Shown here piece after piece: positions 25,137-32,118 of a stretch of 43,343 bases of DNA (its first letter is position 1; each line of letters begins with the position of its first letter). A program made the position numbers and the translations under genes. Under the pieces are notes generated by a model. The model was given only the letters and a program-made list of their open reading frames with translations. It searched no databases and was not told the DNA's origin. Origin of the DNA: Fimbriimonadaceae bacterium (GTDB lineage Bacteria; Armatimonadota; Fimbriimonadia; Fimbriimonadales; Fimbriimonadaceae); assembly GCA_025934835.1 (NCBI GenBank), contig JAICWL010000019.1, positions 1 to 43,343 of the forward strand, written 5' to 3'.

Positions 25137-26354
25137 CTAGCGGTCGATTTCGCCTAGCACGATGTCTATCGAGCCGATGATGGCGATGACGTCGGCAATG
25201 AGGCGGCCGATCGCGAGCACCTCGAGGGCTTTCAGGTTCATAAGACTGCTGGGGCGCTCGTGCCAGCGGTATGGGCGGTTCGAGCCGTCGCTGACGATGT
25301 AGAAACCAAGCTCGCCCTTCGAGCCTTCGACGGCGGCGTAAGCCTCGCCGACCGGGGGATGGTAGCCTTCAGTCCACTGCTTGAAGTGGTGGATGAGCGA
25401 CTCCATCGAATTGTCGAGCTCTGTGCGCGGCGGCGGTACCACCTTGCGGTCGCTCGAGTTCCAAGGACCCTCTGGCAGCCCATCCAGAGCCTGGCGAATT
25501 ATTTTGCAGCTTTCCTTCATCTCCGCGATGCGGACCAGGAAGCGATCGAACACATCGCCCTTCTTGCCGACGGGAATTCCAAAATCGAACTCGTCGTAAC
25601 AGCAGTAGGACGTGGCTTTGCGCATGTCGAATGCGAGGCCGCTACCGCGCAAGATCGGGCCGCTGCAGCCGAGCCCCAGGGCCTGTTCGACGCTCATCAC
25701 GCCGACATCGTAGGTGCGCTCCTTCCAGATCGGGTTTTCGACCAGCAGATTCTCGACGATTTCGAGCTCGCCGGGGAATTCGTCGAGGAATTTACGCAGT
25801 TTGGCGTCGAACCCGCTTGGAATGTCTCCCCGCAGACCGCCGGGAACGATCCAGCTTGGCATCATGCGCACGCCCGCGAACATCTCGAACAGATCGAGGA
25901 TGTATTCGCGCTGCTGCATGATGTAGAAGAACGGGGTCATGGCGCCGAGGTCGAGGCCATGAGTGCCGAGCCACACCGAGTGGCTGGCGATACGCGAAAG
26001 CTCGGCCAAGATGACGCGTAGGTAGCTTCCACGTCGGGGGATTTCGATGCCAAGCAGCTTTTCTACCGCGAGCGCGTGGGCGAGGTTGTTGCCGTTCGCA
26101 TTCAGGTAGTCCATGCGGTCGGTCATGACCACGCATTTGTTGTACTGCTGGTATTCGGCCTCCTTCTCCATACCGGTGTGGAGGTAGCCGATGACGCACT
26201 GACATTTGACGATGACTTCGCCTTCTAGCTCGCAGATCACTCTCAGAACCCCGTGGGTCGATGGGTGCTGCGGCCCCATGTTCACGACCATGGTGTTCTC
26301 GCCGGTCTTCTCGAAGACCGTTTCGGTGGAGGGCATGAAGGTTTGCTGATTCAT
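25137..26354 (-). CDS. nuoD: NADH-quinone oxidoreductase subunit D
   Basis: A 49-kDa-type subunit of complex I, in the peripheral arm near the quinone site. The 405-residue product contains NMGPQHPSTHGVLR, the quinone-site HPSTH loop, GYLHTGMEK, DRMDYLNANGNN and the C-terminal IASIDIVLGEIDR-like end (IGSIDIVLGEIDR). It is not fused to NuoC. A TATCCT at 26370-26375 on the minus strand, 15 nt before the ATG, is a possible -10. The gene is cut off from nuoA-nuoC by 1.8 kb carrying a pseudopilin-lipoprotein pair, an unusual break of the nuo order. Confidence 0.96.
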   Translation of the reverse strand: MNQQTFMPSTETVFEKTGENTMVVNMGPQHPSTHGVLRVICELEGEVIVKCQCVIGYLHTGMEKEAEYQQYNKCVVMTDRMDYLNANGNNLAHALAVEKLLGIEIPRRGSYLRVILAELSRIASHSVWLGTHGLDLGAMTPFFYIMQQREYILDLFEMFAGVRMMPSWIVPGGLRGDIPSGFDAKLRKFLDEFPGELEIVENLLVENPIWKERTYDVGVMSVEQALGLGCSGPILRGSGLAFDMRKATSYCCYDEFDFGIPVGKKGDVFDRFLVRIAEMKESCKIIRQALDGLPEGPWNSSDRKVVPPPRTELDNSMESLIHHFKQWTEGYHPPVGEAYAAVEGSKGELGFYIVSDGSNRPYRWHERPSSLMNLKALEVLAIGRLIADVIAIIGSIDIVLGEIDR

Positions 26355-26389
26355 CGCTGGCCGAGATCAAGGATACCTTTGGGCGGGGA

Positions 26390-26733
26390 GCGCGGACGGA
26401 TGGCCCGCGCGTGAACTGGCCTAGGGGCCCGGTCGGGCTGACATCAACCGTCGATAAGGCCGAGGCTGCTGCCCCCGAGGGAAAGCGGGCACATCTAGCC
26501 GACCGGCGTGCCGGCTGCTATCGATGATTCCCGTTGGCGGGAGCTTCTCATCGCCCCAAAACCAAGCGGTAAGTTTCATGCCTATCGGTCACTCGATGTA
26601 ACGAAAGGATGCGAGACCCGCCCTCGCGCTGGGAGCCAAGGAAGGCGTCGCGCAGATTATGCGCGAGGAGTTTACATGCGCAATGCCAGGGTCCAGTACA
26701 AGTGAACCTTGCAACGAGCGGGTCAATAGATGA
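26390..26733. other. intergenic stretch with three consecutive hairpins
   Basis: No convincing protein gene lies between nuoD and the lipoprotein. Within it are three neighbouring inverted repeats: GCCC/GGGC at 26471-26490, AGCCG/CGGCT at 26497-26516, and a longer hairpin at 26522-26553 (CGATGA-TT-CCCG, loop TTGG, CGGG, TCATCG). A fourth, CGCGCA/TGCGCG, lies further right near 26650. This could be an RNA element, direction unknown. A 65-residue + frame at 26508-26705 has no gene-like features. Confidence 0.35.
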
Positions 26734-26768
26734 AGTGCGCTTGGCGTTCTTGCAACACCAAGCGCACT
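26734..26768 (-). terminator. hairpin terminator of the pseudopilin-lipoprotein pair
   Basis: A perfect 11-bp inverted repeat AGTGCGCTTGG / CCAAGCGCACT encloses 13 nt, just 3' of the lipoprotein stop at 26788. The T-tract after it is poor (TTCATCTATT), so it may be Rho-assisted or only stabilise the 3' end. Confidence 0.6.
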
Positions 26769-26787
26769 CTGAGCTAAGGAAACGACC

Positions 26788-26994
26788 TTATGGAGTCGCT
26801 TCAGAAGCAGAGGCCGTACCCCCACCTGCCGGCTTACTCGGCGCGGGACCGCCCGCCGCTCCGGGGGCTGCCGGACGTGTGGCGCCCTTGGGCCGTGCCA
26901 CGTTCAGTGCAGGGTCGGATGCCTGCTGCTGGCCGCATCCGGCCAGCAGAGCGATTAGAGATACGATGCCGATCGTGACCGCAAGTCGACGCAT
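26788..26994 (-). CDS. small lipoprotein
   Basis: A 68-residue exported lipoprotein. The signal sequence MRRLAVTIGIVSLIALLAGC ends in a lipobox (LLAGC), followed by a Gly/Ala/Pro-rich tail (GAAGGPAPSKPAGGG) with no recognisable domain. The ATG overlaps the stop of the pseudopilin gene by one base (TGATG), so the two are translated as a pair and probably work together. An upstream in-frame ATG at 27012 adds six residues before the basic start and is less likely. The function is unknown. Confidence 0.78.
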   Translation of the reverse strand: MRRLAVTIGIVSLIALLAGCGQQQASDPALNVARPKGATRPAAPGAAGGPAPSKPAGGGTASASEATP

Positions 26995-27878
26995 CAGTAT
27001 CCCTGGGGCCACCAGTGCTTCAGGACGTACGAACCGTCACCAAGCTGGACCTGCTTCATCAACTCGCCTCGGAAGTCGAGCGCCTTAGCATGGCCGTCCG
27101 CCAGAACCGTCGTCGAGAGACCGTTCGTGATCTTCGGGTTGACGTCGATTCCAGTGCGATCGCCGGAGACCGGGCGGGTGGTCGCCGTCGGACCGGCATA
27201 GCCCCACTCTGAGCCGTACGAGCTCCACTCGGCCGGAGTCCACTGCACCGCGTAGTAGAACGCGTAGGAAGTTCCGCCGGTACCGAAGCTCCACCAGTTA
27301 TCCCAGTTCGAGGATTCGTCGAGAAGAACCGTGTCCGCGACCTGAGCGATGTTGCTCTGCGAGAGTGACGCCCCAGCGACTTGGCCGTACCACTGATCGG
27401 TCGGTCCACCATGTCCATAGAGGCCGTCGAACTTCACCAGGTGCCCCTGGGTGATGACGGACTGCTGATAGGTGTAGTACCCCTGCCCCCGCACTGTTGC
27501 GTCGGAGTTGATCCGCGCCACAGGGAAGCATCCCAGATACTGGGTGCGCTGCCAGGCGATGTGGACGGCGTCGCCGTGCGGAGGAGTCCGCTTCGGGTTC
27601 AGAAGAAGGTCGTAGTTCTTCGTATATGGCTGAACGTAGTCCTGCCACATGCCGTAGCTGTTGGCGTCGGACCCTTCGCTAAGCGGGAAGAGATCGTCGT
27701 AGTCGGCCGAATACATGAGCTGGCCGAGGCCGGCCTGCTTCACGTTGGACAGAAGAGCGGTGTTCTTGGCCGAATCCTTCGCTTGGGCGAAGACCGGGAA
27801 GAGAATAGCGGCAAGGATCGCGATAATGGCGATCACAACAAGAAGCTCAATGAGCGTAAAGGCTCGAGATGATTTCAT
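26994..27878 (-). CDS. type II pseudopilin-like protein (prepilin N-terminal methylation domain)
   Basis: A 294-residue exported protein with a class III signal (SSRAFTLIELLVVIAIIAILAAI), i.e. a prepilin peptidase site before Phe7 and the conserved Glu of the mature N-terminus. The following FPVFAQAKDSAKNTAL and the large C-terminal domain with VLADGHAKALDFRG are typical of pseudopilins (DUF1559-like/SBP-like) found in many copies in Armatimonadota and Planctomycetota. Their role is poorly known; assembly into surface fibres or secretion systems is assumed. An AGGAG lies 11 nt before the ATG, and a roughly 180-nt structured leader with its own promoter precedes it. It is followed by the coupled lipoprotein gene. 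Confidence 0.9.
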   Translation of the reverse strand: MKSSRAFTLIELLVVIAIIAILAAILFPVFAQAKDSAKNTALLSNVKQAGLGQLMYSADYDDLFPLSEGSDANSYGMWQDYVQPYTKNYDLLLNPKRTPPHGDAVHIAWQRTQYLGCFPVARINSDATVRGQGYYTYQQSVITQGHLVKFDGLYGHGGPTDQWYGQVAGASLSQSNIAQVADTVLLDESSNWDNWWSFGTGGTSYAFYYAVQWTPAEWSSYGSEWGYAGPTATTRPVSGDRTGIDVNPKITNGLSTTVLADGHAKALDFRGELMKQVQLGDGSYVLKHWWPQGY

Positions 27879-28056
27879 ATGCGTACTGGCTCCTATAAAT
27901 GATTACTGTGTGCGCGAGTTTTGCCGCGCGGATCTCGCGCTGCAAAATTCGTGCCATTTGCTAACCACAATGTACAACCGAATATGCACGCTCCCGCGGG
28001 TCGTGAGCCAACGGAGCGCACACCACATGCGCAGGCAAATTGCTCGCGCAATGATA
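27879..28056 (-). promoter_or_regulatory. long structured 5' leader of the pseudopilin gene
   Basis: Read on the minus strand from the TATACT box. In order: hairpin ATTGC-GCGA-GCAAT (28052-28039, GNRA loop); a long-range pair TTTGC/GCAAA (28039-28035 with 27961-27957) that encloses GCGCA/TGCGC (28032-28016), GCTCC/GGAGC (28017-27990) and GTGCA/TGTAC (27989-27972); then a hairpin TTTTGC/GCAAAA with inner CGCG pairs (27947-27919). The ribosome-binding site follows. This is a branched fold of the kind seen in riboswitches, but it matches no class I recognise. Some helices overlap by 1-2 nt, so alternative folds exist. Confidence 0.4.
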
Positions 28057-28062
28057 AAACTC

Positions 28063-28068
28063 AGTATA
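28063..28068 (-). promoter_or_regulatory. -10 box of the pseudopilin leader
   Basis: Minus strand TATACT about 185 nt before the pseudopilin ATG, preceded by AT-rich sequence. It would start the structured leader near 28056. Confidence 0.45.
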
Positions 28069-28169
28069 AACCATCATTTCACGAAACGCGAGCGCTTTCT
28101 AGAGCGCGCGTTGAAACGTTGGGAGCACGCGGCGCGCGCATCCCCTAATGTGGGTTCAAATCTGCGTAC

Positions 28170-28778
28170 CTAGCGGCCGCTGACGTCTTCCGATCCGGTT
28201 TTGCCTTCGAAGCTCTCGCCGGCGTGCGGCATCGACACGTCTTCAACCGCCGGGCCGCGCTGGCCCAGGTCGAAGAGCACGTCGTCTCCGCCCAGCGGAT
28301 ACTCCTTCCGAAGTGGGTACCCGATCCAGTCGTCTGGCAAGAGGAAGCGCTGGCCCGGGTAGGGATCGTTGCCTTCGAACGGGATCCCGAACAAATCGCG
28401 AATTTCGCGCTCGGGATATTCGGCCCCGGGGAAGACGCCGACAAGCGTTGGAATCGCCTCGCCGTCGTCGGCGGAGACTTTGAGAAAGATTCGGGAGCCG
28501 TTTTTGATGGAGAACAGGTTGTAGACCACCTCGAACCTGCCGGGGAGATCTCTTTCGTGTTCCCAGGCGCTGTAATCGACTCCGAGGCATTCGACGAAAT
28601 ACGTGTACGCCAGGTCCGGGTCGTCGCGAAGAAGAGTGGCGGCTTCAACGATGTCGTCTTTGCCGAGGCACACGTAGGTTTCGTCCCGGAAGTCCTTGAC
28701 CTTGACGATGCCCTGTGGAAGCGCGGCGCGCAGCTTTTGGACTTCGGCGCGCTCGTCGGCGGCGGTCGGGGCTGCCAT
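28170..28778 (-). CDS. nuoC: NADH-quinone oxidoreductase subunit C
   Basis: A 30-kDa-type peripheral-arm subunit of complex I, 202 residues. Family motifs are visible: FEVVYNLFSIKNGSRIFLKV, the signature EYPEREIRDLFGIPFEG, and HP-less RFLLPDDWIGYPLRKEYPL. Its ATG overlaps the nuoA stop (TAATG), so translation is coupled. nuoB, which normally lies between nuoA and nuoC, is missing at this junction. After nuoC there are 291 bp before the pseudopilin gene. A longer frame to 29192 runs through nuoA and is rejected. Confidence 0.94.
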   Translation of the reverse strand: MAAPTAADERAEVQKLRAALPQGIVKVKDFRDETYVCLGKDDIVEAATLLRDDPDLAYTYFVECLGVDYSAWEHERDLPGRFEVVYNLFSIKNGSRIFLKVSADDGEAIPTLVGVFPGAEYPEREIRDLFGIPFEGNDPYPGQRFLLPDDWIGYPLRKEYPLGGDDVLFDLGQRGPAVEDVSMPHAGESFEGKTGSEDVSGR

Positions 28779-29245
28779 TACTTCACGCCTCCGGTAGCGG
28801 GCTCGAGGCTCAGCGCTTCGGCGGTCATCTCGCTTGCGGCCGGCGCCCCAAGCTTTTCGGGAGCGAGCGTGGTCGTTTCGTCCCAATCGGTTGCGCCGAC
28901 TCTGATGGCGTAGGCGTAGCCGAGGATCCAGGTGAGCATATAGGTGAGAAACTCGAAGAAGCTGAACACCATGAAGTCCTGCCCGGACGATTTGAACACG
29001 GTCATCCAGCTCCAGAGGAACACGACCTCGATATCGAACAGGATGAATACGATCGCGAGCAGATAGAACTTGATTGGGAACCGCTCGTGGGCGTCTCCCG
29101 CGGGAGCGACGCCGCATTCGTAGGGCGACGACTTGTAGGGGGTGACCTTCTTGGGACCGAGAAGCCAGCTTCCGGTGACCATCACTCCGCAAATGATCGC
29201 GGCCAGCCCGATTAGCTCCAGGATGCCGATGTAGGCGGTCTCCAT
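28778..29245 (-). CDS. nuoA: NADH-quinone oxidoreductase subunit A
   Basis: A membrane subunit of complex I at the junction of the arms. The 155-residue product has three hydrophobic segments (about 7-29, 59-80 and 88-112). The conserved SSPYECGVAP loop and FDIEVVFLWSW, which carries the conserved acidic residues, are present. The C-terminal extension of about 35 polar residues is longer than in many NuoA proteins. It is the first gene of the minus-strand run, with TAGAAT ending 6 nt before the ATG and no Shine-Dalgarno. Confidence 0.95.
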   Translation of the reverse strand: METAYIGILELIGLAAIICGVMVTGSWLLGPKKVTPYKSSPYECGVAPAGDAHERFPIKFYLLAIVFILFDIEVVFLWSWMTVFKSSGQDFMVFSFFEFLTYMLTWILGYAYAIRVGATDWDETTTLAPEKLGAPAASEMTAEALSLEPATGGVK

Positions 29246-29251
29246 GGTTGG

Positions 29252-29257
29252 ATTCTA
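29252..29257 (-). promoter_or_regulatory. -10 box of nuoA
   Basis: Minus strand TAGAAT ends 6 nt before the nuoA ATG; the same hexamer and spacing occur at fabI. Confidence 0.6.
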
Positions 29258-29367
29258 CCGGGTGGTGAGGTGGTCACAGTCTCGGTCTTAATCTTAGTGT
29301 TAAAGGCAGCGGAGTGGACTGGTCGCTCCGGGGGGTTGGGCATCGGTCATCATGTATCGAATTGTCG

Positions 29368-30384
29368 ATGACCTTTCCGGAAATGATCCAGCCTCTCTTG
29401 GAGCGCAAGGACCTCTCGCAAGAACAGGCCCGCGAGTTGATGCGCTACATGACCAGTGGCGAAGCCACCGAGGCTCAAATCGGCGGCGCGTTGCTCGGTC
29501 TGCGCATCAAAGGATGCACCACTCGCGAGCTTGCGGCGTTCGCTTCGGTTTTGCGTGAGCGCGCCTTCATGCTCGAGCACCCGTACATCGACCTTGTGGA
29601 CACGTGCGGCACGGGGGGCGGCTGCCCTTCGTTCAACATTTCGACCGCTGCCGCCATTGTGGCGGCCGCCGCTGGAGCACGGATCGCGAAGCACGGCAAC
29701 CGCGCGGTGACGAGTCAGTGTGGCAGCGCGGACGTGCTCGAGGCGCTCGGGCTGAAGATCGGCGGCGAGCAGGAGGATCTGCGTGCGAGGCTCGATCGCG
29801 ATCGCATCGTTTTCTTGTTCGCGCCCGCTCACCATCCGGCCATGGCGCACGTGGGCAAGGCGCGCAAGGAGCTCATGGTGAGAACGGTTTTCAACCAACT
29901 CGGGCCCTTGGCGAACCCGGCAGGGGCGCGCAGGCAACTCATCGGCGTTTACGATCCGGGTCTTATGCGCAGCATGGGCGAAGCCCTTCGGGAGCTGGGA
30001 TGCGAGCGCGCGGTGATCGTCCACGGCGACGACGGATTGGACGAGATTTCGCCGGTGACCACCACCGAATATGTGAAGGTATGGGACGGCAAGGTTTCGA
30101 CGGGCAAATGGTCGCCGGCCGATTTCGGCCTGGAGCCTCTCGACGAGCAGGCACTAGCGCCGGGCGCCACGAAAGAGGACAACGCGCGGATACTCCGTGA
30201 CGCAGTTTCCGGAAGGGACCCGATGCGCATGCTGGCGATACTTCCGAGCGCCGCGGCAGCCATTTGGATCGCGGGCCTCGACGAGGATTTGAAGCAGGCG
30301 GTCGAGAGGGCCAAAGACGCGATCTCCTCCGGGCTCGCGCTGGCCAAGTTGGATTCGTTGGTCCAAGCCGGTGCCGGGAAGTGA
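29368..30384 (+). CDS. trpD: anthranilate phosphoribosyltransferase
   Basis: Joins anthranilate to PRPP, the second step of the tryptophan branch. The 338-residue product has VDTCGTGGG (PRPP-binding), FNISTAAAIVAAAAGARIAKHGN, the KHGNRAVTSQCGSADVLEALG anthranilate region, and NQLGPLANPA. The ATG at 29368 gives the usual family N-terminus MTFPEMIQPLLERKDLS; an ATG 18 codons upstream would add unrelated residues. Its TGA overlaps the GTG of trpC (GTGA). trpE/G and trpA/B are not in the window. Confidence 0.95.
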   Translation: MTFPEMIQPLLERKDLSQEQARELMRYMTSGEATEAQIGGALLGLRIKGCTTRELAAFASVLRERAFMLEHPYIDLVDTCGTGGGCPSFNISTAAAIVAAAAGARIAKHGNRAVTSQCGSADVLEALGLKIGGEQEDLRARLDRDRIVFLFAPAHHPAMAHVGKARKELMVRTVFNQLGPLANPAGARRQLIGVYDPGLMRSMGEALRELGCERAVIVHGDDGLDEISPVTTTEYVKVWDGKVSTGKWSPADFGLEPLDEQALAPGATKEDNARILRDAVSGRDPMRMLAILPSAAAAIWIAGLDEDLKQAVERAKDAISSGLALAKLDSLVQAGAGK

Positions 30385-31163
30385 GCGTTCTACATCAGAT
30401 ATTCGAGCGCAAGCACGAGGAAGTGAAGGAGGCGCGGGGGGAGATATCTCAGCGGGACCTGATCTCTATCGTAAAGGGGCTTCCGCCTACGCTTCCTTTC
30501 TTGGAGGCGCTCAAAGCGGCGCCCAGGGATATCGCCCTGATCGCCGAGATCAAGCGTGCGAGTCCTTCGCAAGGGGTCATCCGGGAGAACTTCGATCCGG
30601 CGGAGATTGCGCGGGCATACGAGCGCTCCGGCGCGTCGGCATTGAGCGTGCTTACCGATCGACACTTTTTCGGCGGGTCGCCGCAGAACATCGCCATTGC
30701 CAAGGAAGCGGCGACGCTTCCTTGCCTTCGCAAGGATTTCATCGACGACCCTTATCAAATTTATGAGGCTCGCGCTTGGGGCGCGGACGCCGTGCTGCTC
30801 ATCGTTGCCGCGCTTGAAGGAGCGCAACTAACCGAGCTGATGGGGCTTGCAACCGAGATGGGGATGGACAGCCTCGTGGAGGTGCACAACGAGGCCGAGG
30901 CCAATTTGGCGCTTGCCGCGCGGAGCGAGCTGATCGGCGTCAATAACAGAGACTTGAAGGACTTGAGCACCGATATCTCGGTGACGGAGCGGCTGGGGCC
31001 AATGGTTGCGCCGCGCGCCTTTATGGTGAGCGAGAGTGCGCTCGAAACGCGGGCGGATATCGACCGTGCGCGCAACGCGGGCGCGAAGGCCGTGCTAATC
31101 GGCACGTCGTTTTGCGCCGCCCCGGACGTCGAAGCCAAGGTGCGAGAAGTAACGGGATGGTGA
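30381..31163 (+). CDS. trpC: indole-3-glycerol phosphate synthase
   Basis: Ring-closing step of tryptophan synthesis on carboxyphenylamino-deoxyribulose phosphate. The 260-residue TIM barrel shows AEIKRASPSQGVIRENFDP with the catalytic Lys, LTDRHFFGGS, LPCLRKDFIDDPYQIYEARAWGADAVLLI and IGVNNRDLKDL. The GTG start at 30381 overlaps trpD by 4 nt and gives the usual N-terminus VSVLHQIFERKHEEV; an in-frame extension to 30264 lies within trpD. Its end overlaps trpF by 7 nt. Confidence 0.95.
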   Translation: MSVLHQIFERKHEEVKEARGEISQRDLISIVKGLPPTLPFLEALKAAPRDIALIAEIKRASPSQGVIRENFDPAEIARAYERSGASALSVLTDRHFFGGSPQNIAIAKEAATLPCLRKDFIDDPYQIYEARAWGADAVLLIVAALEGAQLTELMGLATEMGMDSLVEVHNEAEANLALAARSELIGVNNRDLKDLSTDISVTERLGPMVAPRAFMVSESALETRADIDRARNAGAKAVLIGTSFCAAPDVEAKVREVTGW

Positions 31164-31756
31164 CGCGGGTCAAGATTTGCGGGATCACCCGCGCCGAGGA
31201 CGCCGAATGGGCCATCGAGTGCGGCGCGGATGCCCTGGGCTTTGTTTTCGAGCGGTCGAGCACGCGATACATCGGCGACCGGGAACTGAAGTGGATTTCG
31301 GCTCTGCCGCCGATTCCGCCGAAGATAGCCGTATTCGGCAAGGTCGACCGCGCCGTCCACAAGGGGTTGTTCGACGTCGTGCAGGGTGTCGAATGGCAGA
31401 TGTTTCCCGAGCCCTCGCCAAAGCGCATCCACGTTGTGCGGCTGCGACCGGGGCAGCGGGCGAAGGACATCACCGACACCTTGATCCACGCTTCCGCAAT
31501 CTTACTGGACGCTTACCGCGAGGGTCAGTGGGGCGGCACCGGGCATACGGTGGACTGGGACCAGGCAGCGGAGATCGTTCAAGAGTCGCATATCCCGATC
31601 ATCCTTGCCGGCGGGCTCGACCCAGAGAACGTGCGACAAGCGATCTCGATCGTTCGGCCTTTTGCGGTGGACGTGAGCAGCGGGGTGGAAAGCGAGGGAG
31701 GAATTAAGGATCGGGATAAGGTGAAAGCCTTTATCGAAGCGGCCAAATCGGTTTAG
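31157..31756 (+). CDS. trpF: phosphoribosylanthranilate isomerase
   Basis: Amadori rearrangement step between TrpD and TrpC. The 199-residue barrel has VKICGITRAEDAEWAIECGADALGFVF (catalytic Cys and the GADALGF strand), LLDAY, GGTGHTVDW and LAGGLDPENV with the catalytic Asp. The ATG at 31157 gives MVTRVKICG and sits inside the trpC end, completing a coupled trpD-trpC-trpF unit. No strong + strand terminator follows; a 5-bp hairpin with T5 near 31840-31865 is the best candidate. Confidence 0.94.
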   Translation: MVTRVKICGITRAEDAEWAIECGADALGFVFERSSTRYIGDRELKWISALPPIPPKIAVFGKVDRAVHKGLFDVVQGVEWQMFPEPSPKRIHVVRLRPGQRAKDITDTLIHASAILLDAYREGQWGGTGHTVDWDQAAEIVQESHIPIILAGGLDPENVRQAISIVRPFAVDVSSGVESEGGIKDRDKVKAFIEAAKSV

Positions 31757-31775
31757 GCGGTGGAAAACTTGGCAC

Positions 31776-31898
31776 AAAAAAACGCGGGAACGCTGAAAGG
31801 AGAGCAAAGCACGTTCCCGCGAGGCTTCCACCAAGACCTGGTTCTTCCTTGAACCTGCGATTTTTCACGCGGTGCGAGAACTTCGGCGCCTTGGCTGT
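31776..31898 (-). ncRNA. candidate small RNA with anti-Shine-Dalgarno-like loop
   Basis: On the minus strand a perfect TATAAT box is followed by about 120 nt ending in a perfect 10-bp hairpin CGCGGGAACG/CGTTCCCGCG (31821-31783) and seven Ts (31782-31776), a textbook intrinsic terminator. No open frame occupies it. The 19-nt terminator loop contains CTCCTTTC, shared with the 3' tail of bacterial 16S rRNA (CCTCCTTTCT), so it could pair with GAAAGGAG-type ribosome-binding sites. An upstream hairpin GGTTC/GAACC (31855-31840) shows AAGGAA in its loop, complementary to the TCCTT of the other loop. Start is inferred from the promoter. It is not matched to any RNA family I know. Confidence 0.55.
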
Positions 31899-31904
31899 TG
31901 TTGG

Positions 31905-31910
31905 ATTATA
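31905..31910 (-). promoter_or_regulatory. -10 box of the candidate small RNA
   Basis: Consensus TATAAT on the minus strand; no clear -35 hexamer is seen at 17 nt. Confidence 0.5.
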
Positions 31911-32081
31911 GGCACAGACCGTAAAAGAGAGGCTACGAGCGTTGTTGCGTTTGTTTACGCAATAGAGCTATTGATTTGCAGCTTTTGTCGTGAGCGGTTT
32001 GCTGTACTGTAACTCTTACCGGTGGTATTTCTAACGGGATTTGAACCTGATTCGCGTTCCGGCTCGGTTCATGCTCGCAGG

Positions 32082-32087
32082 TATACT
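32082..32087 (+). promoter_or_regulatory. -10 box of the ABC transporter operon
   Basis: TATACT 31 nt before the TTG start, leaving room for the GGGAGG ribosome-binding site at 32103-32108. This operon is therefore led, not leaderless. Confidence 0.55.
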
Positions 32088-32118
32088 CCTCGACTCAACA
32101 TAGGGAGGTGTGCAGCCA

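Noticed and set aside
26508..26705. 65-codon + frame in the gap beside nuoD
   Set aside because: No ribosome-binding site, no motif, and it runs through inverted repeats.
26355..26787. RNase P RNA, tmRNA or known riboswitch in the nuoD-lipoprotein gap
   Set aside because: None of the conserved sequence blocks of these RNAs is present on either strand.
28779..29192. Extension of the nuoC frame through nuoA
   Set aside because: NuoA is unmistakable in another frame and the TAATG junction gives a normal NuoC start.
31783..31821. Hairpin as terminator of trpF on the + strand
   Set aside because: The A-run precedes it and no T-run follows on +; it is a terminator only when read on the minus strand.
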